Assembly: GCF_000337675.1 (NCBI RefSeq) | Contig: NZ_AOIB01000031.1 | Location: forward strand, 101,695-147,770 | Direction of reading: 5' to 3' | From: Natronococcus amylolyticus DSM 10524 | GTDB taxonomy: Archaea > Halobacteriota > Halobacteria > Halobacteriales > Natrialbaceae | Length of the DNA stretch: 46,076 nt | Position numbers and translations under genes: made by a program | The notes under the pieces: generated by a model | Databases searched by the model: none | Told to the model about the DNA's origin: nothing | Seen by the model: the letters and a program-made list of their open reading frames with translations, nothing else | Shown here: in pieces, positions 15,707 through 24,594 of the stretch | Position numbering within the stretch: the first letter of the stretch is position 1 | How the letters are laid out: every line of letters begins with the position of its first letter

Positions 15707-15776
15707 AAATGGGTTGGGGCAGATTTGAACCACGGTCGTTTCGCTTCGCTCCACTCCCTGGTTCAAACTGCCCAAC
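15707..15776. repeat. tRNA-Val-derived fold-back repeat / att remnant (copy B)
   Basis: Bases 15710-15730 are identical to the antisense of the last 21 bases of the tRNA-Val(CAC) gene found at 15819-15893. The arm 15712-15732 pairs with 15759-15776 (two single-base gaps) around a 26-base loop. With copy A it shares flanking bases outside the tRNA match (AAATGGG before, CCACG after), so A and B belong to one repeat family and are not just independent tRNA pieces. Confidence 0.75.
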
Positions 15777-15818
15777 GTAACGAATTTGCTGCTCCCGGAT
15801 TGCTCGCAGCAAAATTAG

Positions 15819-15893
15819 TGGGTTGGGGCAGATTTGAACTGCCGACTTCCTCCGTGTGAAGGAGGTATCATAACCGGACTAGATCACCAACCC
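15819..15893 (-). tRNA. tRNA-Val (anticodon CAC)
   Basis: On the minus strand the acceptor stem GGGTTGG pairs with CCAACCC. The anticodon arm is CCTCC-TTCACAC-GGAGG, giving anticodon CAC. The T-arm is GGCAG-TTCAAAT-CTGCC, and the discriminator base is A. There is no intron and no encoded CCA. The gene is intact. Its 3' end faces the decayed integrative element, and partial copies of that end lie at 15710 and 13990, so the tRNA has served as an integration site. Confidence 0.97.
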
Positions 15894-15956
15894 GCATCCC
15901 GTGATATCCGTGCGCTCGACTTAAGCCTTCCTTTCACTCCCGAACGTCTCGAGCGA

Positions 15957-16490
15957 TCAGTACTGCGGCGCCTCCTCGGGTTCGCCCTCGCGCTGGTTGA
16001 CCAGTCGGGCGACGGTGAACAGCCCGTCCGAGAGGCGGTTGAGGTACTCGACGGTCCGCTCGTTGATCTGCTCGCTCGAGGCCAGCCCGACGGTGCGGCG
16101 CTCGGCGCGCCGACAGACCGCGCGGGCGTGATGAAGCCGCGCACCGTGTTCGCTGCCGGTCGGCAGGATAAACGAGGTCAGGGGCTCGAGTTCCTCGTCG
16201 TACTCGTCGATCCAGTTCTCGATCGTCTCGACGTGGTCGGCCCGGATCTCGGGGTCGCCCTCGTCGGGGTCGGGGTTCGCGAGGTCAGCCTGGACGACGT
16301 GGAGGTGGTTCTGGACCGTTCGCAGTCGCTCGTCGACGTCGTCGTACCCGGTGGGGCGAACGGTGCCGACCAGCGCGTTGAGTTCGTCGACGGTGCCGTA
16401 GGCCTCGATTCGGGGATCCGTCTTCGAGACACGAGTCATGTCTCGGAGGTCGGTCTCGCCGTCGTCGCCGCGACCAGTGTAGATCGTCAT
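15957..16490 (-). CDS. pduO: ATP:cob(I)alamin adenosyltransferase, PduO type
   Basis: A 177-residue PduO-family enzyme that transfers adenosyl from ATP to cob(I)alamin to make coenzyme B12. The ATP-binding N-terminus reads I-Y-T-G-R-G-D-D-G-E-T-D-L, followed by E-A-Y-G-T-V-D-E-L-N-A. The C-terminal helix carries C-R-R-A-E-R-R-T-V and L-N-R-L-S-D-G-L-F-T-V-A-R. The ATG at 16490 puts the nucleotide motif at the N-terminus as usual. The length is typical. It is divergent from the zinc-finger gene at 16602 and ends about 60 bases from the tRNA. Confidence 0.94.
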   Translation of the reverse strand: MTIYTGRGDDGETDLRDMTRVSKTDPRIEAYGTVDELNALVGTVRPTGYDDVDERLRTVQNHLHVVQADLANPDPDEGDPEIRADHVETIENWIDEYDEELEPLTSFILPTGSEHGARLHHARAVCRRAERRTVGLASSEQINERTVEYLNRLSDGLFTVARLVNQREGEPEEAPQY

Positions 16491-16601
16491 GGCGGGATCG
16501 ACGGACGGTTCGCACTTAACTTCGCCGTCCACGACGGCGACCGGTCGTCCCCGCTCGCCCGAATCAGTACGTTAAACACGCTCGATTCGGTAGTGACCGG
16601 T

Positions 16602-16766
16602 ATGGCCCTGGAACTCGACCACGAGTGTCCGAACTGCGGCGACGAGAAGACGTTCTACCGCGCCGCGAGCACGACGCTGCACCTCGGCAAGAAGGTCAAG
16701 TGGCACTGTCCGGACTGCGACTACGGCTTCGTGCAGATCAACGGCATCGACTCGAGCGCGGCCTGA
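16602..16766 (+). CDS. Small two-CxxC zinc-ribbon protein
   Basis: A 54-residue protein with C-P-N-C-G at residues 9-13 and C-P-D-C at about 36-39, which should form a single zinc ribbon. Between them is F-Y-R-A-A-S-T-T-L-H-L-G-K-K-V-K-W-H. This matches the haloarchaeal class of very short CPxCG-type zinc fingers, several of which affect growth or biofilm in other species. Its particular role is unknown. The ATG at 16602 follows a GACCGGT context; the AT-rich GTTAAAC at 16571-16577 may serve as the promoter. The NAD-kinase fusion follows 124 bases later on the same strand. Confidence 0.85.
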   Translation: MALELDHECPNCGDEKTFYRAASTTLHLGKKVKWHCPDCDYGFVQINGIDSSAA

Positions 16767-16890
16767 AACGGATCGAACTTTCGACTTCGTCGTTTCGGAC
16801 GGCGCGGAGCACCTTCTTGCGGCGTCGAACGCGACTTTCGATCGGGGGCGAACGCCAGACCCATAGTCTCGCGGTTCGACGACCCACTCG

Positions 16891-18588
16891 ATGCAAGGAC
16901 GTCGGCTCGCAACCACCGAGGAGATCATCGCGATCGTCAGTCCCGACAGCGACGACGTCGTCGCCCGCCTCGCGGCCTGGGCCGACGACCGCGGGATCGG
17001 GCTTTCGACGGTCGACGTCGGCGAGTCGATCGACGAGGTCTACGACGGGAACCGGGCCACACTCGGCGTCACGATCGGCGGCGACGGAACCTTCCTCGAG
17101 GGGATCAAGACCTTCGCCCCGAGAGGCGTTCCCCAGCTCGGCGTCAACACGGGAACGCTCGCCTTCCTCTCACGGATCGAGCCCGAAGACCTCGAGGCGG
17201 CCCTCGACGAGGTGATTCACGGTCGGGCGACGATCGACAGCCGCCAGCAGGTCGCCGTCCGCGGATCGGGGCTCGAGGCGACCGGGATCAACGACGTCAT
17301 GATCGAGCACGTCCCGCCGGAGAACCCGATCGACCGGAAGATCACCCGACTGGACGTCTACGCCGACGACGAGTACGTCGGCGAGTTCGAGGGGACGGGG
17401 ATCGCCGTCTCGACGCCGACGGGGTCGACGGGCGTCTCGCTGTCGGCCAACGGGCCGATCCACTACCCCGCGAACAACCACACCCTCCAGCTGATTCCGT
17501 TGCACACCCACCAGCTCGGAGTGCGACCGATCGTCGTCTCGCCCGAGACCGAACTCCGGATCCGTACTCAGGGACCCGCGAGCCTGCTGGTCGACGGCGG
17601 ACGAGCCAACGCGCTGCTCGAGGAGGGCGAGGAGGTGCTGGTCACGGGAGCCGAACAGCTCGCTCACGTCGTCCACACCAGCTACGACGACCACTTCTTC
17701 ACCGCGATTTCGAAGAAGCTCGGCTGGGACGTTCGCGGCGACGACGAGCCCCCGCGGGTTCCCGCGTCGCGGTCGGAAACCGGCGTCGACGGTGACGGCC
17801 TCCTCGAGCGCGCGCGGACGATCGCCACCGAGGCGGCCGAGGCGGCCGGCGAACCGCTCCGGGAGCTCCACGGGCAGGTCGAGTCCGTCGGGGTCAAAAG
17901 CGACAAATCCGACATCGTCACCGAGGCCGACTACCAGGCCAACCGGATCATTACGACGGTGATCGAAAACGAGTTCCCCGACCACGGAATCGTCTCCGAA
18001 GAACAGCCGCGAGACGTCCGCGAGGGCGGCTACACCTGGGTAGTCGACCCCCTCGACGGGACCGGGAACTTCGCCCACGGCAACCCCAACTACTCGATCG
18101 CGATCGCGCTGCTCGAGGACGAGTATCCCGTCGTCGGCGTCGTCTACGTCCCCGAGACCGACGAGCTGTTCAGCGCGATCGCCGGCGGGACGGCCCGCCG
18201 GAACGGCGATCCGATCGAGACCACCAGGCGGGACCGCCTCGACGAGAGCATGCTCATCTCCGGCTACGATCCCGACGGCTCCTTTCTCACGCGGTTCTAC
18301 CAGGAGACTCGCGGCGTCAGACGGCTCGGTTCGACCGCACTCAATCTCTGTTACCTCGCCAGTGGGAGTGCCGACGCCACATGGGAGTACGACACCTACC
18401 CCTGGGACGTCGCCGCCGGACTGGTGATCGCTCGCGAGGCTGGCGCCCGGCTCACCGACGAGCGAGGCGAACCGTTCGTCTTCGAACTCGAGACGGAGGG
18501 CCGGTCGGCCCTGCTGGGCTCGAACGGCCCGCTTCATCCGGCTCTGCTCGAACACCTCGAGGGTGGGCACGACGGCTGCGGGCGGTAG
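16891..18588 (+). CDS. Bifunctional NAD kinase / inositol-monophosphatase-family phosphatase
   Basis: A 565-residue fusion. Residues ~10-285 are an NAD(P)+ kinase: G-G-D-G-T-F-L-E near 63-70, G-V-N-T-G-T-L-A-F-L, and the P-T-G-S-T-G loop. Residues ~300-560 are an inositol-monophosphatase domain: metal-binding E-E-Q-P, D-P-L-D-G-T-G-N-F and W-D-V-A-A-G near the end. Fused NAD kinase/NADP phosphatase enzymes are known in archaea (for example MJ0917), so one protein may set the NADP/NAD balance both ways. The phosphatase could alternatively act on inositol phosphate or fructose bisphosphate. All key motifs are present in both halves. DedA converges 25 bases downstream. Confidence 0.93.
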   Translation: MQGRRLATTEEIIAIVSPDSDDVVARLAAWADDRGIGLSTVDVGESIDEVYDGNRATLGVTIGGDGTFLEGIKTFAPRGVPQLGVNTGTLAFLSRIEPEDLEAALDEVIHGRATIDSRQQVAVRGSGLEATGINDVMIEHVPPENPIDRKITRLDVYADDEYVGEFEGTGIAVSTPTGSTGVSLSANGPIHYPANNHTLQLIPLHTHQLGVRPIVVSPETELRIRTQGPASLLVDGGRANALLEEGEEVLVTGAEQLAHVVHTSYDDHFFTAISKKLGWDVRGDDEPPRVPASRSETGVDGDGLLERARTIATEAAEAAGEPLRELHGQVESVGVKSDKSDIVTEADYQANRIITTVIENEFPDHGIVSEEQPRDVREGGYTWVVDPLDGTGNFAHGNPNYSIAIALLEDEYPVVGVVYVPETDELFSAIAGGTARRNGDPIETTRRDRLDESMLISGYDPDGSFLTRFYQETRGVRRLGSTALNLCYLASGSADATWEYDTYPWDVAAGLVIAREAGARLTDERGEPFVFELETEGRSALLGSNGPLHPALLEHLEGGHDGCGR

Positions 18589-18613
18589 CCGGCCGGAGAG
18601 CGCCGACGGCGGT

Positions 18614-19135
18614 TCAGGCCAGGACCGCCACGCTGGCGAGCGCGGCGCCGACGTAGACGCTGTGATAGAGCGCGGTCGCGATCGACATGTGGAACGCGTA
18701 CCGACCCGCCGAGTACGAACTCAACGCCGCGGGAACGGCGATGATGCCCCGACTCACTGGAACGATGTTGGTCGTGAAGATCGCGAGTCCGCCGTACCGT
18801 TGGAACCAGCGATCGAGCCGACGGTACCGCGGCGACTGCGGGTCGAGTTCGACGTACGGGAGCTCCTCGAGAACGGACCAGCCGTAGCGGCTGACGGCGA
18901 GATACAGCGCCAGCTGCCCGAGGACGTGGGCGATCGTGACGACGACGACGACGAGTGCGGCCTCGCGGCCCGTGAAGCCGCCCCCAACGACGTAGCCGGG
19001 GAGGAAGACGCTCGTCGGAAAGACCTTGCCGACGAGCGCTCCCTTCAGCACGAACACCCCGAACAGCACTGGGAGGCCGAAGGCTCGGATCGCGGCCTGG
19101 AGGACATCGACGGACGTCGCCGTCGATCCGATCAT
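18614..19135 (-). CDS. DedA/VTT-domain membrane protein
   Basis: A 173-residue membrane protein of the DedA (SNARE-associated, VTT) family. It has about five hydrophobic segments, the family loop F-P-T-S-V-F-L-P-G-Y-V-V-G-G near residue 40, and the amphipathic R-Y-G-G-L-A-I-F-T-T-N-I-V-P-V-S-R-G segment with its conserved Gly, Pro and Arg. DedA proteins act in envelope homeostasis and lipid-carrier or small-molecule transport; the substrate here is unknown. It converges on the NAD-kinase fusion and is divergent to the double-hotdog gene. The AT-rich 19210-19230 stretch between may hold promoters. Confidence 0.87.
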   Translation of the reverse strand: MIGSTATSVDVLQAAIRAFGLPVLFGVFVLKGALVGKVFPTSVFLPGYVVGGGFTGREAALVVVVVTIAHVLGQLALYLAVSRYGWSVLEELPYVELDPQSPRYRRLDRWFQRYGGLAIFTTNIVPVSRGIIAVPAALSSYSAGRYAFHMSIATALYHSVYVGAALASVAVLA

Positions 19136-19386
19136 CGCTCAACTTCGGCCGGCCCCGTTCGGACGATTTGTTTCACTACCAACATTCCCGTTAACTGTTC
19201 GTTCCCGCCCGACACATTATTTATTTTGTGGTGATCCTAACAACGATCTAACCGGCCGACTCGACCGGGGACGGGACGATCCGGGGGCGGTCGCCGACCA
19301 CGGTCGGTCCCAGCTTTTCCCTTCCCTCGAGCATCGCTTGCCGGTTCCTGTACGATCCTAACTGGCGGGGACGTACAGCCACACAC

Positions 19387-20229
19387 ATGCAAACGATCGA
19401 CGACCGCCGGGTACAGTTCGGCGAGTTCGCCGGCCCCCTCGCGCACGGAGCGTCGTTTTTCGACTGGCAGCTGATCTCGACTCAGGAGATCGCCGCCGCC
19501 TTTGACTACTCCTTCGCGGAAATCCTCGGCGACGACGGGATTCCCTACGCACCGGTGGTCGTCAGTACTTCCGTCGACCGCTACCCCCGAATCGGCGAGA
19601 CGATCTCGGTCGAGACGGTCCCCCGACACGTCGGGGACTCGAGCGTGGAGCTGGTCTACGAGATCAACGACAGCGACGGGGAGCGACTGGCGACCGCCCG
19701 GATGACCCACGTGACGATCGGTCCCGAGGGTGCCGCGCTGGAACTGCCCGAGGACGTTAAGGCAGCGTTCGCGGACGCCAGCGTCGATCGCGATCCGTCG
19801 GTCGGTCCCCACGACGGCACCGATACGGGCGAGGGGCTGGCGTCGTTCTCCTCGTCGTTCGAGATCCGCAGCCCCCACATCGAGGGCGCCGAGTTGGCCT
19901 ACTTCGAGGAGTATCCACGTTTCGCCGACGTCGTCCTCGAGCGTCACCTCGAGACCCGCGACACGACCCTCGACGACCTGCGGGGCGACAAAGAACCCTA
20001 CCGAATCCGGGACTGGCGCTGGGAGTTCAAGGCGCCAGTTCTGTTCGGGACGACGCTGCGGGTCGACTGCGACGTCCTCGAGGTTACCGACGAGACGATC
20101 CGGATCGCCCACGAGCTCTCGAGCGACGGTCGAACGAACATCGAAGGAATCACCGAGTACGGCTGTTTCGATCGCTCCGGGGCGCCAGTCGCGTTCGACG
20201 AAGCGATGCTCGAGCCGTTCCGGGCGTAG
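19387..20229 (+). CDS. Double hotdog-fold protein, probable acyl-CoA thioesterase/dehydratase family
   Basis: A 280-residue protein built of two similar ~140-residue halves with hotdog-fold features. The first half has F-D-Y-S-F-A-E-I-L, then V-V-V-S-T-S-V-D-R-Y-P-R-I-G-E-T-I-S-V and V-E-L-V-Y-E-I-N. The second has F-A-D-V-V-L-E-R-H, then F-G-T-T-L-R-V-D-C-D-V-L-E-V and I-R-I-A-H-E-L. This is the helix-plus-strand pattern of YbgC/4-hydroxybenzoyl-CoA thioesterase-like proteins. The likely substrate is an acyl-CoA, but no specific one can be named. It is convergent with gcvPB, whose end lies 8 bases away. The ATG at 19387 follows an intergenic stretch and gives a normal N-terminus. Confidence 0.75.
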   Translation: MQTIDDRRVQFGEFAGPLAHGASFFDWQLISTQEIAAAFDYSFAEILGDDGIPYAPVVVSTSVDRYPRIGETISVETVPRHVGDSSVELVYEINDSDGERLATARMTHVTIGPEGAALELPEDVKAAFADASVDRDPSVGPHDGTDTGEGLASFSSSFEIRSPHIEGAELAYFEEYPRFADVVLERHLETRDTTLDDLRGDKEPYRIRDWRWEFKAPVLFGTTLRVDCDVLEVTDETIRIAHELSSDGRTNIEGITEYGCFDRSGAPVAFDEAMLEPFRA

Positions 20230-20237
20230 CCCGCTCT

Positions 20238-21731
20238 TTACGACTCGTCGCTCTCGAGGGCGTGCCAGGAGAGCTGCGGACTTCGGGCGGCGTCGGTCTG
20301 GTCGATCCGACGGGCGGCCGTCCGCTCGGGAGCTGCCTCGAGGGTCTCGTCGTCTTCCTCGGCGACGGCGTTGAACGCGGCGGCGAGCCGATCCAGCGTG
20401 TCCTTGCTCTCGACCTCCGTCGGCTCGGTCATCAGCGCCTCGGGAACGATCTCGGGCCACTTCGTCGTCGGCGGGTGGACGCCGTAGTCGAGCATCCGCT
20501 TTGCGACGTCGGCCGCGTCCTGGTCGCCCGCGCTGGCGACGAACTCGTGGTGGAACGGCTCGTAGGGAACGTCGTACTCGATGCGACTCGCGAGGTAGTT
20601 CGCGTTGAGCACGGCCGTCGCGCTGGCATCGAGGAGGCCTTCGTCGCCCAGCCGGGCGATGTAGGCGAACGTCTTGACGAGCACGAGCCAGTTACCCTGG
20701 TAGCCGTGAACCTTGCCGATGGTGTGGTCGGGGTCGAACAGCTCGTAGGTCGGTTCGGAGCCGCTCGAGTCGTCGCCAGCCTCGCGGACGCGGGGTGCCG
20801 GCAGGAACGGCGCCAGTTCGTCGACGACGCCGACCGGGCCCGCGCCGGGGCCGCCGCCCCCGTGGGGCGTCGCGAACGTCTTGTGGACGTTGTAGTGCAT
20901 CACGTCGAAACCCATGTCGCCCGGCCGAGCCCGCCCCAGCAGGGCGTTGAGGTTCGCCCCGTCGTAGTACAGCAGCCCGCCCACGTCGTGGACCATCTCG
21001 GCGATCTCGGTGATGTCGCGCTCGAACAGCCCGAGCGTGTTCGGATTCGTGAGCATCAGTGCTGCCGTGTTCTCGCTCAGGGCGGCCTCGAGCGCCTCGA
21101 GGTCGACCCGTCCCTCATCGTCGCTGGGCAGGGAGACGACGTCGTAGCCGCCGAGTGCGGCGGTCGCGAAGTTCGTTCCGTGGGCGCTCTCGGGAACGAT
21201 CACCTCGTCGCGGTGGCCTTCGCCGTTGTGTTCGTGGTAGGCCGCGGCGACGCGGATGCCGACGAACTCGCCGGCGGCGCCCGCGGGCGGCTGGAGCGTC
21301 ACCGCGTCCATTCCGCCGATCCGACCGAGGTAGTCCTGCAGCCGGTACAGGAGTTCGAGGCTGCCCTGGACCGACCGTTCGGAGCGATCGGGGTGGACCG
21401 CGGCTTTGGGCAGCGCCGCCACGTCCTCGGTGAACTTGGGGTTGTACTTCATCGTACACGAGCCAAGCGGGTAGGGTCCAGTGTCGATCCCGTAGATCAT
21501 CTGCGAGAGGCGCGTGTAGTGGCGGGCCAGTTCGGGCTCGGAGAGGGCCGGCAGCTCGAGGGAGTCCCGCGTCAGGTCGTCGGGCAGCGGGGAGTCGTCG
21601 TCGCCGCCGATCTCGACTCGCGTCCGATCCTTCTCCGAGAGAAGGGGTTCGTACTGGCCGTCCTCGACGTATCGGGCCTGATCGTACCGGACCTGGTCGT
21701 CGGTCGCCGGTTCGGATTCGTCGCGGCTCAT
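20238..21731 (-). CDS. gcvPB: Glycine dehydrogenase (decarboxylating) subunit 2
   Basis: A 497-residue PLP enzyme, the C-terminal half of the two-subunit P protein of the glycine cleavage system. It contains [10 protein letters not shown] at 90-99, Q-P-P-A-G-A-A-G-E near 148, and the PLP lysine K284 in [14 protein letters not shown]. With GcvPA it decarboxylates glycine and passes the aminomethyl group to lipoyl-GcvH. ATG 21731 overlaps the gcvPA stop by 4 bases, so the two subunits are coupled. The T and H proteins are encoded at 37063-38546, not in this operon. Confidence 0.96.
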   Translation of the reverse strand: MSRDESEPATDDQVRYDQARYVEDGQYEPLLSEKDRTRVEIGGDDDSPLPDDLTRDSLELPALSEPELARHYTRLSQMIYGIDTGPYPLGSCTMKYNPKFTEDVAALPKAAVHPDRSERSVQGSLELLYRLQDYLGRIGGMDAVTLQPPAGAAGEFVGIRVAAAYHEHNGEGHRDEVIVPESAHGTNFATAALGGYDVVSLPSDDEGRVDLEALEAALSENTAALMLTNPNTLGLFERDITEIAEMVHDVGGLLYYDGANLNALLGRARPGDMGFDVMHYNVHKTFATPHGGGGPGAGPVGVVDELAPFLPAPRVREAGDDSSGSEPTYELFDPDHTIGKVHGYQGNWLVLVKTFAYIARLGDEGLLDASATAVLNANYLASRIEYDVPYEPFHHEFVASAGDQDAADVAKRMLDYGVHPPTTKWPEIVPEALMTEPTEVESKDTLDRLAAAFNAVAEEDDETLEAAPERTAARRIDQTDAARSPQLSWHALESDES

Positions 21732-23065
21732 CGGGCCACCTCCGCAAAGGCGTCGACGAACGGATCGATCCGCTCGTCGGGGACGCCGGCGACGCACACC
21801 TGAATCTCGTGTTCGCCGACGACGTGGACGGCGAAGCCGCGATTCTCGAGGTCGTCGGCGACGGCTCGTGCGGGTTGGTCGACGCGGGCGACGAACTCTC
21901 GGAGGTGGTGGCGATCGTGAACCGGGGCCGTGACGCCGACGATCTCGTCCAGCCGTTCGGCGAGGTCGTCCGCACGCGTCACTCCGCGGTTCGCGAGGTC
22001 GACCATGCCGTCGGGTCCGAGGTACGCGGCGTGCATTGCGGTTCGCAACGCGACCCAGGCCTGGTTCGTACAGATGTTACTCGTCGCGCGCTCCCGACGG
22101 ATGTGCTGTTCGCGGGTCTGCAGCGTCAGCGTGTACGCCCGTCGGTCGGTCGCGTCCTCGCCGGCGCCGACGAGTCGGCCCGGTACCTGTCGGAGGTAGT
22201 CCTCGCGGCAGGCGAACAGGCCAAGCCCCATCCCGTAGCTCGTCGGCAGTCCGAGCACGCTCGCGTCGCCGATGACGACGTCGATGCCGACGTCGGCAGG
22301 GCGCTGGAGTACGGAGAGCGCGACCGGGTCCGAGCCGAGGACGAACAGCGCGTCGGCCTCGCCCGCGAGGTCGCCGATCTCGGCGAGTCGCTCCTCGACC
22401 GTCCCTCGCACCGTCGGGTTCTCGGCGTAGACCATGACGGTGTCATCGTCGACGGCATCCGCGAGGGCGTCGAGATCGGCGTTCGCGTCGTCGGTCGGGT
22501 ACGTCTCGACTTCGAGGTCGGTGCCGGCGACGTAGTTCTCGAGCGTCGAGCGCCGTCCCTCGAGCAGGAGGTCGGGGACGAGCACGCGGTGGCCGCTCGT
22601 CGAGCGAACCCGTTCCGCGAGCGTCGCGGCCTCGCCCAGCGCGGTGGCCGCGTCGTACATCGAACAGTTCGCGACCTCGAGGCCGGTTAGCTCGACCAAA
22701 AGCGACTGATACTCGAACAGCGCCTGCAGGAAGCCCTGTGAGACCTCGGGCTGGTACTGCGTGTAGGAGGTGAGAAACTCCGAGCGATCCGCCAGGTGGT
22801 CGATCAGCGAGGGGACGTAGTAGCCGTAGTGGCCCCGCCCGAGCAGCTCGGTTAGCTCGTCGTTGCGTCCCAGCACCGATCGTACCAGTCGACGGGTCTC
22901 CCGCTCGCTTCGCGCGTCGATCCCGAAGGCGTCGTCGAAGCGAACGTCGTCGGGGATGTCGAACAGTTCCTCGACGTCGTCGACGCCGACCGACTCGAGC
23001 ATCGCCGTCCGTTCGTCGTCCGTGTAGGGAGCGTAGGGGCTCCCGGTAGCGTGTGATCCGTTCAT
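21728..23065 (-). CDS. gcvPA: Glycine dehydrogenase (decarboxylating) subunit 1
   Basis: A 445-residue subunit 1 of the P protein. Typical features are [10 protein letters not shown] near the N-terminus, [22 protein letters not shown], and [18 protein letters not shown]. The ATG at 23065 is used; the frame remains open far upstream through the antisense of the permease gene, but that part is Arg/Pro-rich and is not protein-like. The stop overlaps the gcvPB ATG. An upstream interval of about 130 bases before the permease gene end holds the promoter. Confidence 0.96.
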   Translation of the reverse strand: MNGSHATGSPYAPYTDDERTAMLESVGVDDVEELFDIPDDVRFDDAFGIDARSERETRRLVRSVLGRNDELTELLGRGHYGYYVPSLIDHLADRSEFLTSYTQYQPEVSQGFLQALFEYQSLLVELTGLEVANCSMYDAATALGEAATLAERVRSTSGHRVLVPDLLLEGRRSTLENYVAGTDLEVETYPTDDANADLDALADAVDDDTVMVYAENPTVRGTVEERLAEIGDLAGEADALFVLGSDPVALSVLQRPADVGIDVVIGDASVLGLPTSYGMGLGLFACREDYLRQVPGRLVGAGEDATDRRAYTLTLQTREQHIRRERATSNICTNQAWVALRTAMHAAYLGPDGMVDLANRGVTRADDLAERLDEIVGVTAPVHDRHHLREFVARVDQPARAVADDLENRGFAVHVVGEHEIQVCVAGVPDERIDPFVDAFAEVAR

Positions 23066-23196
23066 GTGTAGCGAGGGTCCCGATCGTCTCGGCTCCGCCC
23101 GTTGCGATCGCGGCGAGTCCGGGTTTCGTTCCGAGACACGATACGTGGTAGTTGCGGACACGGGGTAATGAACGCACCTCTTCGCGGAGGCGACGA

Positions 23197-24456
23197 TCAC
23201 TCTGTGGAGTCCGTCTCCGACCCCGTCGACTCCGGCCGATCGGCGTCGGCTCCGGACTCCGGTTCGGGTTCGGGTTCGGACTCGGACGGAGGCTCCGGGG
23301 TCGGCTCCTCGTTCGGGTCGTCGCTCTCCGCGTCGGGGATCGGCGACTCGTCGGTGATCCCCGTGTTCGGAGCCGTGTCGGCCGCGGGATCGGCTGCGGG
23401 AAGCGGTCCGACCGGCGGGTTCCCCTCGCTGATCGCCCACTCCCGGGCGAACAGGTCGAGGGTGATCTTTGCGCCGCCGAGGACGACGGGGCCGATAAAG
23501 AGCCCGACCGCGCCGAAAACGACGAGGCCGCCGAAGATTCCGACGACGACGATCGCCGAGTTGAACGCGCTCGTCCGCCCGATGAGGGCGGGCCGGAGGT
23601 ACGTATCGGAGGCGCTGACGAGCAGGCCGTAGCCGACGAGGATCGCCGCTGGGACGGTTTCGCCGATCACCGCCAGGTAGATCGAAACCGGCATCCAGAT
23701 GGCGAAGACGCCGATCAGGGGAAGCAACGCGGCGACGAACGCGGCGACGGTGAGCAACACGACCGCCGGCACGTCGAGGAACATGAGCCCGACGCCCAGC
23801 AGGACGGCCTGGATCATCGCGACGACGACGTTGCCGACGACCGACGCCCACATGAGCTGATCGAGTTCGGTGAGGAGTTCGCGCTGGACGTGGTCCTCGA
23901 CAGGGAGGACGTACTGCACCCAGCTGACGAGCCGATCGCCGTCCCGGAGGAGTGCAAAGAGCACGAACACCGTCACCGTTAGCCCGATCGCGATCGACGG
24001 CACCCCGCCGACGAACTCGAGCGTACCGGTGGCGACCTCCTGTAATCCGGTCGCGATCGGTTCCTGGTAGGTTGTGTACGTCTCCTGAAGATCGACCGAG
24101 TAGCCGAACTCGGTTTCGATCTGCTGTTCGATATCCTGGACGTTGAGCGTCCCATCCTGGACGTCCATGGCGATGTCGAGCGCCTGCCCCAGCGCGACCG
24201 CGAGCACGTACATCACCGGGAGCAGGATCGTCAGGATTGCGACGACGACGAGCACGAGCGCGGCGGTCATCGACCGGACGTACCTCTCGAGTTGGCGCTG
24301 GGCGGGCATGAGGATGTACGCGAGGATCACGCCGAGCAGGACGTACTGGAGATACGGCAGGACGATGAGCGCCGCGAGCAGGACGCTGATGAGAGTGAGA
24401 ACGACCAATCCCGCTCGGTCGGAGAGCCACTCCGACAGCTCCGGACGCGTAGACAT
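23197..24456 (-). CDS. AI-2E family (PerM/YdiK-type) transporter
   Basis: A 419-residue membrane protein with about eight transmembrane helices and the AI-2E/PerM signature around [14 protein letters not shown] and [12 protein letters not shown]. The last ~75 residues are a hydrophilic Glu/Pro/Ser/Asp tail, an extension not typical of bacterial members. Some family members are Na+/H+ antiporters in haloalkaliphiles, others autoinducer exporters; which applies is unknown. The ATG at 24456 begins an amphipathic N-terminus before the first helix. It is a single gene between gcvPA and the copper ATPase. Confidence 0.88.
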   Translation of the reverse strand: MSTRPELSEWLSDRAGLVVLTLISVLLAALIVLPYLQYVLLGVILAYILMPAQRQLERYVRSMTAALVLVVVAILTILLPVMYVLAVALGQALDIAMDVQDGTLNVQDIEQQIETEFGYSVDLQETYTTYQEPIATGLQEVATGTLEFVGGVPSIAIGLTVTVFVLFALLRDGDRLVSWVQYVLPVEDHVQRELLTELDQLMWASVVGNVVVAMIQAVLLGVGLMFLDVPAVVLLTVAAFVAALLPLIGVFAIWMPVSIYLAVIGETVPAAILVGYGLLVSASDTYLRPALIGRTSAFNSAIVVVGIFGGLVVFGAVGLFIGPVVLGGAKITLDLFAREWAISEGNPPVGPLPAADPAADTAPNTGITDESPIPDAESDDPNEEPTPEPPSESEPEPEPESGADADRPESTGSETDSTE

Positions 24457-24594
24457 AGCCCCCGATTGGATGTCCAGGACTAATTAGTTCGCGTTGAGAT
24501 CGCGCCGCTGTCGCCGAAGGAGCGCCGTCGGTCGGTTCCGACGCGACCGCGAGCCGTCCTCCGATCGCCCGGAAAACTGGGACGCCAGCCGGTC

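Noticed and set aside
20262-21803. 513-residue plus-strand frame opposite gcvPB
   Set aside because: Antisense mirror of a well-supported glycine dehydrogenase; no motifs.
23066-24430. Long N-terminal extension of gcvPA through the permease region
   Set aside because: The extra ~450 codons are Arg/Pro-rich and lie in a shifted frame of the permease gene on the same strand; gcvPA has a proper ATG at 23065.
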